Of a stretch of DNA of 64,000 nt, positions 44,647 to 56,784 are shown one piece after another. The position numbers and the translations under genes are program-made. Under the pieces are notes generated by a model. That model saw only the letters and a program-made list of their open reading frames with translations. It was not told where the DNA came from and searched no databases. Origin of the DNA: Trichosporon coremiiforme (taxonomy: Eukaryota > Basidiomycota > Tremellomycetes > Trichosporonales > Trichosporonaceae); NCBI GenBank assembly GCA_039545355.1, contig BCJJ01000028.1, positions 124,001-188,000 of the forward strand, read 5' to 3'. Each line of letters begins with the position of its first letter. Within the stretch, counting starts at the first letter, position 1.

Positions 44647-47357
44647 CTAGTCCAGTGTCGAGATGCCCTTCTTGTACATGCCGAGGAGACGTACCATGAA
44701 GACCTTGAAGTCGTCCATGACAAAGGGGACGAGGATGATGCCGATGAACTGAGCGAAGCGGTTCAGCTTGCTCTCGATTGCCTTGTACACCTTGTCGTTT
44801 AAGCTCTGATACGGCTTGGTGCTCTGGTCGCCCGTAAAGTTCTTCAGGTGCTCGTTCAGCACGTCGCTTAAGTAGAACAACTGCGATAACAGGTCGATAT
44901 ACCGCTCGACCGAGTTTTGGTCGGACGGCGAGTTCCGTGCAGCCATCTTGTCGACGCGCGCGGCGACACGTGAGCCCCACGAAGACCGAGACTTGCCCTT
45001 CCACCCCGAGCCGACTGCGACGCCCCGCGACGTCAACAGCTTGTGCGTCGAGTCGAGCTCGTCGTCCAGCGCCTCCAGTAACGTGAGCATCTCCTCGGCA
45101 GAGCGCGTGACCGTCTCCATCTGGCTCTTAGACAGACGCGAGTTGGCGTCGTCGGCGTCGAACCGCTCCTCGCGCCCGCCATCGAGCAGCGGCGCACCCG
45201 CCCTCTTGACAGCCTCGAGGTGCACGACCAGTGCGTCGCAGCACTTGATCTTGGCCTCCTGGCCCGTGAGCTTGGCGCCCTTGGAGCTGCCCGAGCTCCG
45301 CCAGCTCGCCGGCTTCCAGACCGCCGGGTCAATGTGGATCACGCTCGTCAGGTACGCGCCTGGTCCGGAGGCGTCCATCGAAGCGTAGAGGATACGGAGG
45401 AGGTGGAACGGGCGGTGGATGATGTCGGCCGGCTGCGGTTCTGGTCGCGGCGACAGGTGAGCCGTGCCCTGCAGACGCACCGGCGGGGCTAACGTCTGTC
45501 GGAACACGGCCTGGAGCGATGACGGGGATGACCGCCCGTACTCGTCCGGGCTGCCGCTCGCGTACGATCGCATTGTCCGGAACTTGATGGAAGCGCTGTC
45601 GTAGTCGGTGACGCTATCCCGGGGCGAGTCGTGGTTCATCTCCGAAATGCTCGACATGGACGCTCCACCCTTGTGTCTCCGGTTGAGGGTGCTGCTATTA
45701 GTGGCGCTGAGGGTCTGCGAAGACGACGTCAGACTCTGCTTGCGCGGCCGCGCCTCTCCTGGTCCCGGTAACGGCGGCAGTGGTCGGTCGTCCCCCTCCT
45801 GCTGCAGGCTACTCCGCGGGGATGTCGGGTCAACGGCGGTCGCGGCCGAAACAGAGTTGACGCTGCTGATGTCAGTAGCACCTGCGTCGCTGGCGCCCGC
45901 AGCGGCAGCTGATGTGCTCGGAGCCGACAACTCGGTATCAGCGACGGATGCCGGGTCGAAGCTCGACGACTCCTCGTCAAGGCCGAGTGACTTGCCTACC
46001 GTGAGCTTGCGTAGCCGTCTTGAGCTGCCGACGGCCGAGTCGGGGGAGCGCAAGACACTGTCACCGTTCGCGCCATTGGCTGACGTAGACGGGGACATGC
46101 TGATGCCGAAAGCTGATGTCGAAGCGCCCGCGTTCGCCTCACCGGAGGAAGGCATGTCTCCGTCCAACGTCAGGTTCGCGAGCGTGCCATCGAGGTTTAA
46201 GCTGCTGAGTCTGGGGATCGCGTCTTCGTGCTCCGAGTCGACGTTGCCGTTCCCCTCGTTGCTTTCGTATGCTGACAGTAACGTTATGCGTGCCATATAC
46301 GCATCATGCTGAGGGGGTTAGTTGATGGCTGTATGCTCCAACTCACGATGCCCCGAAGTGTCCTTCCCTCGTCGTCGTTCTTCGCCCGCTTGCCTTCTCC
46401 TGACGGCTCGACACCGACACGCTCCATGACGACGCGCAGCTTGGTCACGGCATCACGGTACGCCGCCAGCGCGCCGGCGACGTCGTTGCCCTTGTCCATC
46501 TCGACGGCGCGCTGTGCGAGGTCGAGGGCGGCCTGTAACAGCTGGCGCGAGGGGACGCGAGCCTGAACGCTAGACCTGACTGATCCATTCTCCGATGCGC
46601 CGTCCGAAATGAGGTCCGGGGGTAGGAGGGACGCGAGTGTCGCTTCGTTATTGTTCGCTCTTGTGGCGAGGGTCTGGAAGTTGTTCGTGGCCTTGTTCGT
46701 GTCTTCGACCGAGGTAGCTGCGAGAGTCAGCCCGAGGACGACGTCCGGCAGCTGAAACTCTAGCTGCTCACAGGATTCTCCGGCGCGGTGCTTGCCGATC
46801 TGGACCGAGATGTTCTGAGCAATGCCCGAGTTTTGGGTGGTGGCGATGGTGTGGTCGTCTGCGGATGCAGCCGTACCAGGGGCCGACGACGAGGACATGC
46901 CTGTATGCCTGTTAGCGCGATCCCGGACGAGAGGGGATGCGGATGAGGACGCCGCTGTCTGGGGGACGGACGGCGACGACTGTCCCCGGTTGGACGAGTA
47001 GGAGAAGCGCGACTTTGAGCGCGCCTTGGAGCTACCGATTGTCGCAAACGCCGACTTGCTGGACTTGGGCGACGGCGGGACTTCGCCATCGGTAGCGCTC
47101 GCGCTTACACTTGTGCTGAGGCTGAGGCTCGCGACGCTCGCGCTCACGGCGCTCAAGGCGCTGACACTTGCGCTGTCGAGCGTTGTCGAGGAGGCGGATT
47201 TCGGCAACGGGTTCACGCCCTCCTTGCCCTTGCCGTCCTTGTCCTTCACCGTGCGCTCCTTGCCGTCTTTGCCGATGAAGAAAAGCCTGGACCACGACTT
47301 ACCGTTCACGACCTCGCCGTTCGGGGGCGAGGCATGTGATCCCACTCCATTCTCCAT
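44647..47357 (-). CDS. MIT-domain protein of unknown function (890 aa, 2 exons)
   Basis: Exon 1 is 46347-47357 and exon 2 is 44647-46308; the 38-nt intron has an ACTAAC branch point. The start is the first ATG in frame (MENGVGSHASPPNGEVVNGK). The frame stays open upstream to about 47560 but without ATG. Residues about 270-345 form a three-helix MIT domain (RQLLQAALDLAQRAVEMDKG, GALAAYRDAVTKLRVVMERV, then HDAYMARITLLSAYE across the splice). This domain binds ESCRT-III tails or microtubules. Serine-rich, probably disordered regions flank it. The C-terminal 230 residues are conserved-looking helices (FHLLRILYASMDASGPGAYL, then YIDLLSQLFYLSDVLNEHLK). The protein resembles a fungus-specific family linked to endosomal trafficking or septation; no symbol is assigned. 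Confidence 0.85.
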
Positions 47358-48120
47358 GCCGGTAGAGTCAACCAGGCGCGACGTGAAGGCGCGGGGAGAC
47401 GTGGTTGGCGAGATGGAGGGGATGTGAGGTAGCACAAACACTTCAACAGTAGGGGGTTTACTGGCTGGAGTGTCCTCCGGGAGAGTTGGCAGAGAGAGGT
47501 TGGAACGGGAAGCAGTGGTGGTAGGGGTATGAACGGAAATGACGACTGGGGAATCGGTTGGCGCGTGCGTGCGGCGGATGCAGTCGCGGCGTGGTCGTGG
47601 TCGTGTTCGGGGGCGTTGACGGTGACGGTGACGGCGGAGGTCAAAGTGGAGGGGACAACAATGAAAGGAGGGATTAAGTGGTGGATGTCAAGGAGGTGAA
47701 GGCCGCAAGGAAACTTGGAATGGACCGGGATCGTGCAAGGAACGTAACCTTGTGGTCGTGGTGTCCTCGCGTGTTCGGGACGGCGGAGGGTACGGAGGGT
47801 GCGGGGCTAGTGCTGTCTGGCAAGTGCGCGGTGCGGGCTAGGCGGGTGTGTGAGGGTGCGGGGTGCGGGTTGAGCGGGTGCACCAGCGGTGGATGTAAAA
47901 CCCTCTTGTCTGATCCGTCGATCCAACTTTGGTCCAGCGGGGCCAGTGCTCGACGGGAGCGTAGGGTGCGTAGGGAGCGTAGCGGTGGCCAAAACGGCAA
48001 AGGGTCCAGCTGGCACTTGGCGAGTGGCCACAGGTGCTCTTTCAGATGCACCTAATGTAAACGCCCGTTGCAGTCGTTGCTCAGCAATGCAAGAGCCCAG
48101 TCCAGTCGCGGGTCTGGATT

Positions 48121-48143
48121 GCGTGCGTGCGTGCGTGCGTGCG
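48121..48143. repeat. GCGT microsatellite
   Basis: About five and a half perfect GCGT units. Confidence 0.8.
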
Positions 48144-48645
48144 GGTGTGCTGGCGTGCCGAGGCAGGTGGTGTCAGGTGGAATGCGCTTGCGCTACGGGC
48201 TATGCGTAGCTTGCGTAGGCTGACAGCTGGGCTCGATCTACTAGCTGGCTGGCTTTGCTGAGTCGAGGCGCAGCGACCTTGCAATCCAGGGTCGGGGTAC
48301 GTCGCAGGTCTGAGCGAGTGCACGCGCAGATGCTTGAGCGTCGGTTGGCGTCCAGCAGTGTCGATACAGTATCTTCCTGCAGCCTTGACAGGCGGGCAGG
48401 TCGCACTGAGACAATCGGGCTGATTCAAGGCGGTCTGTCGCTAGAGGTCGCTGGGGTTTCGCGCGCGTTGTCGCGATCGGTCGGTAGCACGCTGTGTCGC
48501 GAAAACTGGCAGCCGTGGTCGTCGGTAGGGTAACGGTGCCGGCAGCGAAGGGTGCGGTCTGATTCAGAGGATTTTCGAGGCGAGGGGAATTAAAACGAGG
48601 GGTAATCGAGTGTAATCTGGGATCTGGGATCGAATGCGGAGTAGA

Positions 48646-48666
48646 GTATAGTATAGTATACTATAG
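48646..48666. repeat. AT-rich ATAGT repeat with a perfect palindrome
   Basis: Three ATAGT-type units running into TATAGTATACTATA (48652-48665), which is its own reverse complement. Confidence 0.7.
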
Positions 48667-51318
48667 AGGCAGGCTGGCGGAGGCGAGTAACAGTGAGACA
48701 CTGTCAATGTCGAGCTGGTGGATGCAAAGAAGTCGAGCGCAGTCGAAGGAACACAGCGTACCTGTCGCGAGGAGAGAGGGGTTGGATTCGGTTTAACTTT
48801 GGATCGGTACCCGCTTTCTTCTCTGCGAAGCGAGTGCAGCAGTTCAACGGTAGCGGCGAGGTGGGAGCGTGTGGTGGGTGTGTGTGTGTGGTAGTCGGCG
48901 TCGTGCGATCGTGCAATGTCGTAAGTTCGCGCAAGCCACAGAGTGAGCTGGTTCGATGTCTAAGAAATTCCAGCGATATTCAACAACAAAGACAAGACAT
49001 GCGAGACGTTCAACGTTCCGACCTCGCGTTGTTAGTTAGTCGCTTGCAGACACGCAGACTCAGACGTGCAGACGCACCCGTCGCGGACAATGGGCTGTGA
49101 CAGGTCGTCTGATCGTCCGCTCAGTGGGCAGAGTGCATGGCGTGCATAGTAGGGCAGCAGCATGGCGGGCTGGGCTAGATGGGCTGCGTACATCGGAGTG
49201 ACAGCTCGGCAGCTTGTACGGCTGTCGCTTTCCGAGTCACCTATTCTCGATATTTGTATTGTTCTGGTTTCGGTCCTGGGTGTCCTGCGCCGCCGCCGTC
49301 CCTGGCATGCCTGGCGCTGCCCCTTCCATGTGTGTCCCTTTGCCCTGACCTTGACTCTGCTTGATAACAGGCTTTGTTATTCTTTCATCTCTGCATTTCC
49401 CATTGCTTCAGACTTTGATGGGCCGTCCTTGGGTCGTTTCGGCCCTGCGTTTGGCGCCAGGCAGCGATTACCACCAGAGCTGGACAAGGCGCATGCGTCC
49501 CGCTGCCTCATGCCTCGAGGGGTTACGCGCGCCTGCATCCTGGCGTGGCGCAGCGCGCTAACGATCCAGCTTGGAATGCGGATAAGTCGAGACGTCGAGA
49601 GGGTTAGGTAGATGAGGACCTCGTGATTAGGAGCGGGATGCTCAAGACATCTCGATTTGTGCGCGTGCCTGGGCATGGGGGCGCAGCGGTTGTCCCTGCC
49701 GAATCCCTGAATGAGCGCCCGGATGGTCCATCGTCCCTGAGGGGGTTTGTTTGGATTGTTCTGTCGTTGTAGCGCAGCGGTCGAATGATCCAAGAGGGCA
49801 AGGGGAAATGACAGATCGAGCCGGGGGCCATTACAAATGTCGACCCCGTTGGCCCCGCGAGCGCCCGCCACTGCTCGCTCTGATCCAGGATTGGTATTCC
49901 GGGCATTTGTATTAACTTGAGGCAGCCCCCATGCCGCCTGCCGCGGGACACAATTCACTGCTCCAGAGCCCGGCACGCACGCGTGACCCACATCCTTGGT
50001 CGGCTTGGTCGGCTTGGTCCGCTGATCCGCTGTCGGCATCCTCACCTCACATCTCTGTTGGTCGGTGAAGGCACAGACACAAAGATGACGCCAGACGCGT
50101 GGAGATGTCATGACATGCATTCGATATGGGAGGTGCAGGGTGGCCTGGCATGCAGGGCAAACAGGTGCCCGCCCGGTTGGGCATGTCTGATGATGAAGCC
50201 GCCTTCCCTTGCGCGACACCCTTGTGTGAATGTCGGGATCGTCCCTTGCCCTTGCCTCTTGCCTCTACGAAGCATCGGCGGCTGTCCCCCTCCTGATCTG
50301 ATGCGCACCTGATGCGCGCCAGGGGTACGCATCTGGCATCAGCGGAACAGAGAACGGCAAGAGCTCCGCTACCGAACTCCACTTCTGTACGAAGATCAGA
50401 CATAGAAGAGTAGGAGATCTTGTGCTCACTTCTGTGGTTGAGCTCGACTCTGCAGCAGGAGGTTGCCTCGCCCTTCTCACTGGATCTCACTGGTCTAGAC
50501 AAGCCTGATCGGGCAAGCAGATAATGCCCGAGTAATCGTGAAGCTTAAATTCCTCCCTGTGCACCAACTCCCCTCTGCAGTGGCAGACACATGAGCTCCT
50601 CATCACTCGCAAAGTGCACCTACGACACTCGCTCTCCAGGCTTATTCACGAACAACAGCAGCATTCCAGCACGGCCAGCACGCAAGCACACAAGGGCGGC
50701 AAGACGCACAACTGGAATGCCGATTCTGGAATCAGACTAGGCATCCTGCCGCTTCTCGGTGCTGCATTCTGTTAACGGCATTGGCGGGCGTGCTGAATGC
50801 GATCGATGGGCACGTGAACGAGACGATCTCGGCGGACCCGCTCTCCGCTGTGCTGGTAGCCTGGCGCGTCCTCGGGCTGTCTCCAAGTCTCTCAGCAGTC
50901 TCTCAGTAGTAAAGTCTCTCATCGGCGGTATCTCAGCCTCTCACAGTATTTTGGTCAGTCCTGTCATATCAGTTTAAGGCAGGTAGTGGACATGGAAGTG
51001 GAGCCCAAGGGTTATGGAGAATTGCAGATTTCATTAATGATGTGGACACATAAAACGCCGTCGCACAGACGCCGGGGTAATGGTGAGGTACTGGGTACTT
51101 GGTTGATATAGTAGATTGTATTAAGACAGGTTGGGCTCCGACTGTCCTCGCTCCGGCCCTTTCGAAAGACCAAGGACAAGCGCTCAGATTCCATGGTCGT
51201 CTATGCCCCATCCTCCTGATCCGGACGGAGCAGATTTGTTCGCCGCTGTCTCCTTGCAGACTTTGGGAGCCTGGAGAGACAAGCGGCGGAAGGTGTATGC
51301 TCGCACTAACGCGCTCAC

Positions 51319-53464
51319 TTAAGCGACAGTACGCTTGGAGAAACGGAGACGGCAGTGGTCACGCGGGAAGATGGCCGCGATGACCTGCACCTCGTCCGAG
51401 TCGGGCGTGCGCTCGTGCTCCCAGTCCATGAGGACCGCGGCCGAGGAGATGGTAGCGGCAAGGTGCATCGAGGCGTACTGTGGGTCAGCTCTGGACTTCG
51501 GAACATGGACGCGGGCGGAAGGCGGAGCGGAGCAGTAGAGCAAGATGGCAGATCTGTGTGGCGATTGCCTCCACTTCCGCTCCACCAGACCTTCAACTTG
51601 GTTGCGTATCGACCGTGGCGCGGCCTCGACGCAGCACGGCCTGCGGGCGCGCTTCGTGGGAACTTACCTGGATACCAATGCACTTGTGGGGACCGGAGCC
51701 CCAGACGAGGTAGTTCTGGGGCTTGGACTCGGCGATAGGCGGCGAACCGTCCTCGTTCTCGAGCCAGCGCTCGGGCTTGAACGCGTCAGGCTCGGGGTAG
51801 CAGGTCTCGTCGTGGAGGGAGCGCCAGAAGGAGGGGATGACCATGGATCCCTTGGGGACGGTGTAGTCAGGGGTGACGGGGAACTCGCGGGTGGTGAGGT
51901 AGGGCACCATGATGACAGGGGGCATGAGGCGGAGGACCTCCTTGACGACGGCGCGGGTGTAGACCATGTCCTCGACGAGGTCGAGAGAGAGAGGGGCATC
52001 GACGTCGCCGCCACGGATACGCATGGACTCCTCGCGGATCTTCTCGAGGACCTCGGGGTGGTCGGCCGTCAGCTGGAAGATCCAGACAATGGCGGAGGAC
52101 ATGGCGTCCTGCGACGCGAACAGGAAGGACAGGACGACCATGCCGATCTCCTTGTCGCTGTACTCGCGAGAGAGGAGCTTGGCCTGCTCCGAGTTGCCGT
52201 TCTTGGACAGGATCATGGCGCGGATCCACTCGTCGAGGAGACACTCGGGCTCGTTGTCCATGTCGGCCATGCGGACCTTGGACTGCGCCGAAGCACGCAT
52301 CAGGTACTTCATGACGACCTTGCGGGCCTGGATAGCGTTGTAGACCTTGGTGCCCGGGATGGCGAGGGGGAAGTTGACGAGCTCGAGCGCGACAGTGATG
52401 TCCCAGTAGAGCTTGTTGATCTCCTGCTTCTCCTGCTCGTTGACGTAGGGGCCGATGAAGACGGAGAGCGAGGTCTCCATGTTCAGGTCACGCATCTTGA
52501 GCATCATCTCCTGCGTCTTGTTCTCGGCGCACCACTCGTCGAAGAAGCGACGGTAGATGCGGTCCTGGATGGGAAGGTAGATCGAGAGCGCCTTCTGCGT
52601 GAACAGGACGTTGAGAGCCTTGCGGTAGTCGGCGTGAACCTTGCCGTGCAGGAAGACCCAGTTCGTCGGGTCAAGGACCTTCTTGGCAGAGGCGACGAGG
52701 CAGGGCTCAGCGTAAGTGGGCGAGTTCAGGATCTTGCGGGCCATGTCGTTCGTCGAGCCGATAACGATGAAAATGTTGAAAACCGAGACACACGACAGAG
52801 CGCCCGAGTACCACTGCTTCTTGTAGTTGGCAAGCGTCGGGTTCAGCGAGTCGGCAAACTTGCCAATGATGGGGATCGTCCACTTGTCACCGGCAAGATG
52901 CTTCTTCTTCTGGCGGTACACGACCTGCTCCAGGAGGAGCAGCGAGATGATGACCGTCAGGATCGTGGCAGTCGTCGTCTTACTGCATGTCGAGAGCAAT
53001 ACGTGCGTACAGACATGGCCATGCAGCAGCGATGATCATTCAGTCAAGTCAGATTGGCAGAGCCACGGAGCGATGTGCGGATCGCAAAGTGGAGTGAGTG
53101 CCAGGCGCATGTCGATTCGAGTGTGGCGGATCAGGGTGAGGAAAGGTAATCGAACGATGGCAAGCGGGGCGAAGCATGCGAAGTTGTCCGAGAGATAACG
53201 GCAGAAGACGAGCGTCAGCACAAGCCCACAACACTAATGCAGCAACCCCTGCTACCCCACGCTTTACCCCAACGGAACGCTCGCCAGCAAATTTCTTGGC
53301 ACCAAGGGTTTGTAGTGATGGTAGCAGCAGCAGCGAAAATATACCTACGTGTCGAACTCGAAGCGAGCCTTGGACAGGTTCTCGACACCCCAGGCCTTGA
53401 CAAAGTCAAAGTTGAGGGGGAGCGCCGAAGCGCGCGGGATCGTCTCGGAGGCGTGGGTAGCCAT
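51319..53464 (-). CDS. ERG5: Sterol C-22 desaturase, cytochrome P450 CYP61 (529 aa, 3 exons)
   Basis: Exons 53349-53464, 51668-52982 and 51319-51477; introns of 366 and 190 nt, total in frame. It introduces the C-22 double bond late in ergosterol synthesis at the ER, using NADPH-P450 reductase. A single N-terminal membrane helix (TATILTVIISLLLLEQVVY) follows a 39-residue leader. The substrate-side helix FLFASQDAMSSAIVWIFQL (about 326-345) is characteristic of CYP61. Next come KEVLRL (ExxR), FKPERW, and the heme loop WGSGPHKCIG with the axial Cys at about 473. The heme motif has Trp where most P450s have Phe. The last exon supplies helix L and the C-terminal strand. Both introns are long for this genome; the second cuts the gene just after the heme-binding loop. 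Confidence 0.95.
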
Positions 53465-54547
53465 CGTGACGGGTGGACAAGTAACGGTCGGAGGGTGGTC
53501 GAGGGCGAGAGCCGGGAGAGGGGGCCGGGAGAGCGCGAGCGAGAGGTGTTAGCGCAGCGTGTGTCTGTCGAGAGTGCGTTTGGCGGTGTCGAAGACGCTC
53601 CCGGAGTTGTATTTAACAACGACAACTAGTTGGGCAGAGGTTGGACAAATGACAAGGAGGGCAAAACGGATCCCAGACCCAACAGCATGTATATCGCGGC
53701 ACAGTCGCCCTGCCCTCACCAAGCCTACAGCCTGAGAGCCTCTCGTAGCACGGCACGGCCGTGAATCCAAGCAAAATAATCGTACCACCTCGGCAGGTTT
53801 CAGGGCCGAAACGGCCGCACGGAGGCAAAATTTCAGTGTGGCCTTGGAATCCCAAGCCGTTGAATGGTCCGCCAGCGGCCGGCCGCGCCGGCCAGCCCTG
53901 TGTCGAGTCTGCGCCTAGGTGCGCCTTCGGGCATTGCCGGCGGCCGCGTGCGCCGCGTCGCAGACGTGCACAGAGGCACCTGCTCAATTGCTCAACCTGC
54001 GGCTTCGCGGCTCACATCAGCTCGTCACGTCACTTGGGCTCGCCTTAGCAAGCTCTCAGGTCAGCGACCGTTTTCGCCCGCACCTCCACCGCATCCTCAG
54101 GCGGGCCCTGCCACCTGCTACCGTGCATATGTTATGCTGAGCGCGTGCCCAGGAGCTGGACCAGGACGAGCGTACGCCTCATGCATGCATGTCCATGCCC
54201 ATGCCCTGGCTCAGCTTCAGCCGCAGGGGGATGCCCCACTGCCAACACTGAGCGAAGCTGAAACTCGTCATCACCATCAGGTCAGTCTGCAAGCCTAACC
54301 AGCAATCAGAACCTTCTGTTCCTTCCACCCATCTATGCAACGGTACCGTTGAGGCGTCGTACACGGTACCGTTGAGGCGTCGTACCCGCCCTCGCACCCG
54401 CTCTCGCCTCTGTGCTCCTACATGTCTATGTCAGCCCTGCATTAACAGCTGCTAGGTCTCTTGTTGCCAGATATACAAAACATGCTACTCTATGGATCCC
54501 TTCTCATGATACAAACCCTTCTCTCTGTGATGAACACGATGTGTTAC
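53465..54547. other. ERG5 promoter and VPS17 3' flank
   Basis: About 1.1 kb without a gene. It contains a perfect 23-bp tandem duplication with CGGTACCG at 54340-54385. Confidence 0.55.
54340..54385. repeat. Perfect 23-bp tandem duplication containing CGGTACCG
   Basis: Units 54340-54362 and 54363-54385 are identical with no gap. Each carries the palindrome CGGTACCG, an inverted CGG pair with 2-bp spacing, a form used by Zn2Cys6 regulators. It lies about 880 bp upstream of ERG5 and 160 bp beyond the VPS17 stop. Confidence 0.75.
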
Positions 54548-56429
54548 TTAGAAGCCGCCTGCGAGCAGCTTGGCGGCCTTGCGCTCGTCCAAGCGACGGG
54601 GCGGGGGACACTTATGCTGTCCAGGCAGGACCATGCTCTGCGCGACACCGTCGTCGAGAGGATCACTGCCCTGCGACCCCGGGGGGCCCGGTGCTGACTG
54701 GGCAGGGAGGAACATGCTCTGGGCTGTCGCTGGGGCCAGACTAGCAAGTGAGCGGAACGGTGTGCCTGCTCCACTGCTGGACACTGGTCTGGTGGGGGCC
54801 TTAGGCATGCTGGGGGGACTGTGTCCGGCGGCAGTGCTTGCACTGGCATATCCCGCGGCAGCACTCTGTGGTGCGTGTCCAACAGGTGGTGCCGCCTTCT
54901 GTCCGGTCGCAAGGGCGTTGACCTTGTTGAAGTCGGGCTTGAGCACCTCGAGCTCATGCAGCACATGCCAGTTGTACATGATGCTCATGTGCGCGTGCTC
55001 GAGAAGGGAGATGGCCATATCCTCGTGTGCATTGCGCGAGTGCGCGCGCAGAGCTTGGTGCAGGTTGTTGCTGATGGCATGGAGCCGGTGATTCAGCGTC
55101 TGCTCGGCGAGGTTTGCGTCATCCATGTCCGCAATCGCGTCGTCGACCTTGGCAGGGTTGATGCTGCTGCTCGCCTTCAGGCGCTCGACCGTCAGCGCTT
55201 GTTGATCGCCGCCTTCGTCGCACTCTGCGCGTCGTCCAGGATCTGTAAACGCTGCAAGAGCGCTTCCTGTGCCGCCTTTGCGTTCAGCGTCTGGTACCCC
55301 AGCGAGTCAGCCAGGATCACATTGTCACTTGTGATCGCCTGGCCCGCCATAGCGGCAATCTGCTCGTATCCCCGCCCCATCTTGCACTCGACGTCGGCCA
55401 GCAGAGGGCCATTCTCGTCTGTCGCCAGCGCGACCATCTTCACTCCGACGTCAGAGGTCGCGACAGACAATGCACATCGCGCCTTCCCGATCCCGCCGAC
55501 ACTGGTTGCGGCGCTCTGCCATGCGGGACCGAGCTGCTCCAGCGTCACCTTCGCGCTGGCCAGCTCATCATCGTCGTCCAGCGGTCCTCGGCGCACGACC
55601 TTCAACAGCGCCGCGCTCAGCACATTCCCGCCTGATGACACAGGCTTCGGCGGCGCAACAGGGTTGTACCCGAAGTCGCTCTCGATGAAGGATCACAGCT
55701 CATCGGAGTGCTGCAGCACAGGGTCCTCGCAGATCCGAGCGAACCACCGCTGCAGGACAATCCGCACGAGCTGATCATCCTCCTCATCACTGGCTGCACT
55801 TGTGTGTGGTAACGGGAGAGCAGGGATAATGGCTCTTCGTTAGCTGGCGGTACACAACGCTAGCTTACTTTGCGGGCACATGAGCTGCACCTGCTCCGCG
55901 AAGCGCTGGAATTCAGCATACGATCGCTGGCCGTTGCGGTACAACGTTTGCCGGAAGTTCGGCAGGTTTGTCTGCGGTCAGCTACCTGCCTGTGATGCGA
56001 AGCTTTGCACTTGAACATAAGAATATTCGTGTTCCATCCGCCCGTCTCAAGCACCGAGAGCAATTAGAGGGAAGAGGGGGGAGAGGGGGGGGAAGGGTGC
56101 TCCGTGTCGTGGTGCTCAGTCTTCGGCATACTCACACTACTATCGAACCTGACGAGGAGGTCCTTCCTGTTCCGGTCGACTCCAGCAATTCGAACACGGA
56201 GGAACGGCGCCGGGCTCTGTTTCGCCTGCTGCTCAGGTGGGGCAGGGAGGACAGGGACAGGGTCACCGTAGACATGGGGTTCACGGAGGTTGGGAACTGT
56301 GCTCGACGATGTTGACGCAGCGCTGGATCCACCCCAGAGCCCAGAGGGGAGGTTGTGTCTCAACCGACGCTGCACCTGTTTTGGTTCCAGCTCGGTGGCG
56401 GCTGTGGTGGTGGTGCGACTGGTGGCCAT
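54548..56429 (-). pseudogene. VPS17: VPS17-like retromer sorting nexin (PX-BAR) with a nonsense codon and a frameshift
   Basis: Exons 56136-56429, 55869-55971 and 54548-55832; introns of 164 and 36 nt. Vps17 pairs with Vps5 in the SNX-BAR half of retromer for endosome-to-Golgi recycling. The PX domain is clear (FLRVRIAGVDRNRKDLLVRF, TNLPNFRQTLYRNGQRSYAE). The segment IIPALP, then VLQRWFARICEDPVL, matches the family. Within the conserved stretch DEL-stop-SFIESDFGYNP an in-frame TGA sits at 55693-55695 where a sense codon is expected. At 55194-55195 a one-base loss shifts the frame after AAINKR, hitting TGA; the next frame continues with VERLK and the BAR helices (HSRNAHEDMAISLLEHAHMS) to DERKAAKLLAGGF. 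No plausible intron removes either lesion. It is either a recent pseudogene or two sequence errors. Confidence 0.85.
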
Positions 56430-56784
56430 GGGTCACAATCCGTACGAAGCGATCACCTAGGCTGTCTCATGCATGATTACTTCTTGGTAAAAGATTTGAG
56501 TGAGTAGAAAAAGGGAGTATGCATCAGGTGGCCTGCGTGTCTGACTTGTCCGTGCTCTGACACTATAGTACTGACTTCATTCACCGCTGGCTGCTTCACT
56601 GACACTGTGCCACTCGCTTCGCTCGCTGGAGCGCCGGCCGATGTCTAATCCCACATACATACCATCTAAGATCACTCTACTAGTCCTGTGACCTGTCCCT
56701 GCATGCTATACATGTTACACGCACAGTGTCGCTGTGTCAGCCGTCTAGACGGTTTTCATTACACTGCCTGCCTTTGCCGAGAGA
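56430..56784. other. Short intergenic: VPS17 promoter side and eIF3m 3' flank
   Basis: About 350 bp. Nothing recognised. Confidence 0.6.

Larger units (their letters stand above)
47358..51318. other. Intergenic, 4 kb, no supported gene
   Basis: Promoter of the MIT-domain gene at the left, 3' flank of ERG5 at the right. It contains GCGT repeats (48121-48143) and an AT-rich ATAGT palindrome (48646-48666). The 280-codon minus-strand frame at 49377-50219 and the plus-strand frame at 49162-49611 were examined; neither shows domains, splicing or coding composition. Confidence 0.5.

Noticed and set aside
49377..50219. 280-codon minus-strand open frame
   Set aside because: No domain, signal or coiled coil; composition typical of chance frames in GC-rich DNA; overlaps an equally long plus-strand frame.
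51545..53035. 496-codon plus-strand frame
   Set aside because: Antisense shadow of ERG5.
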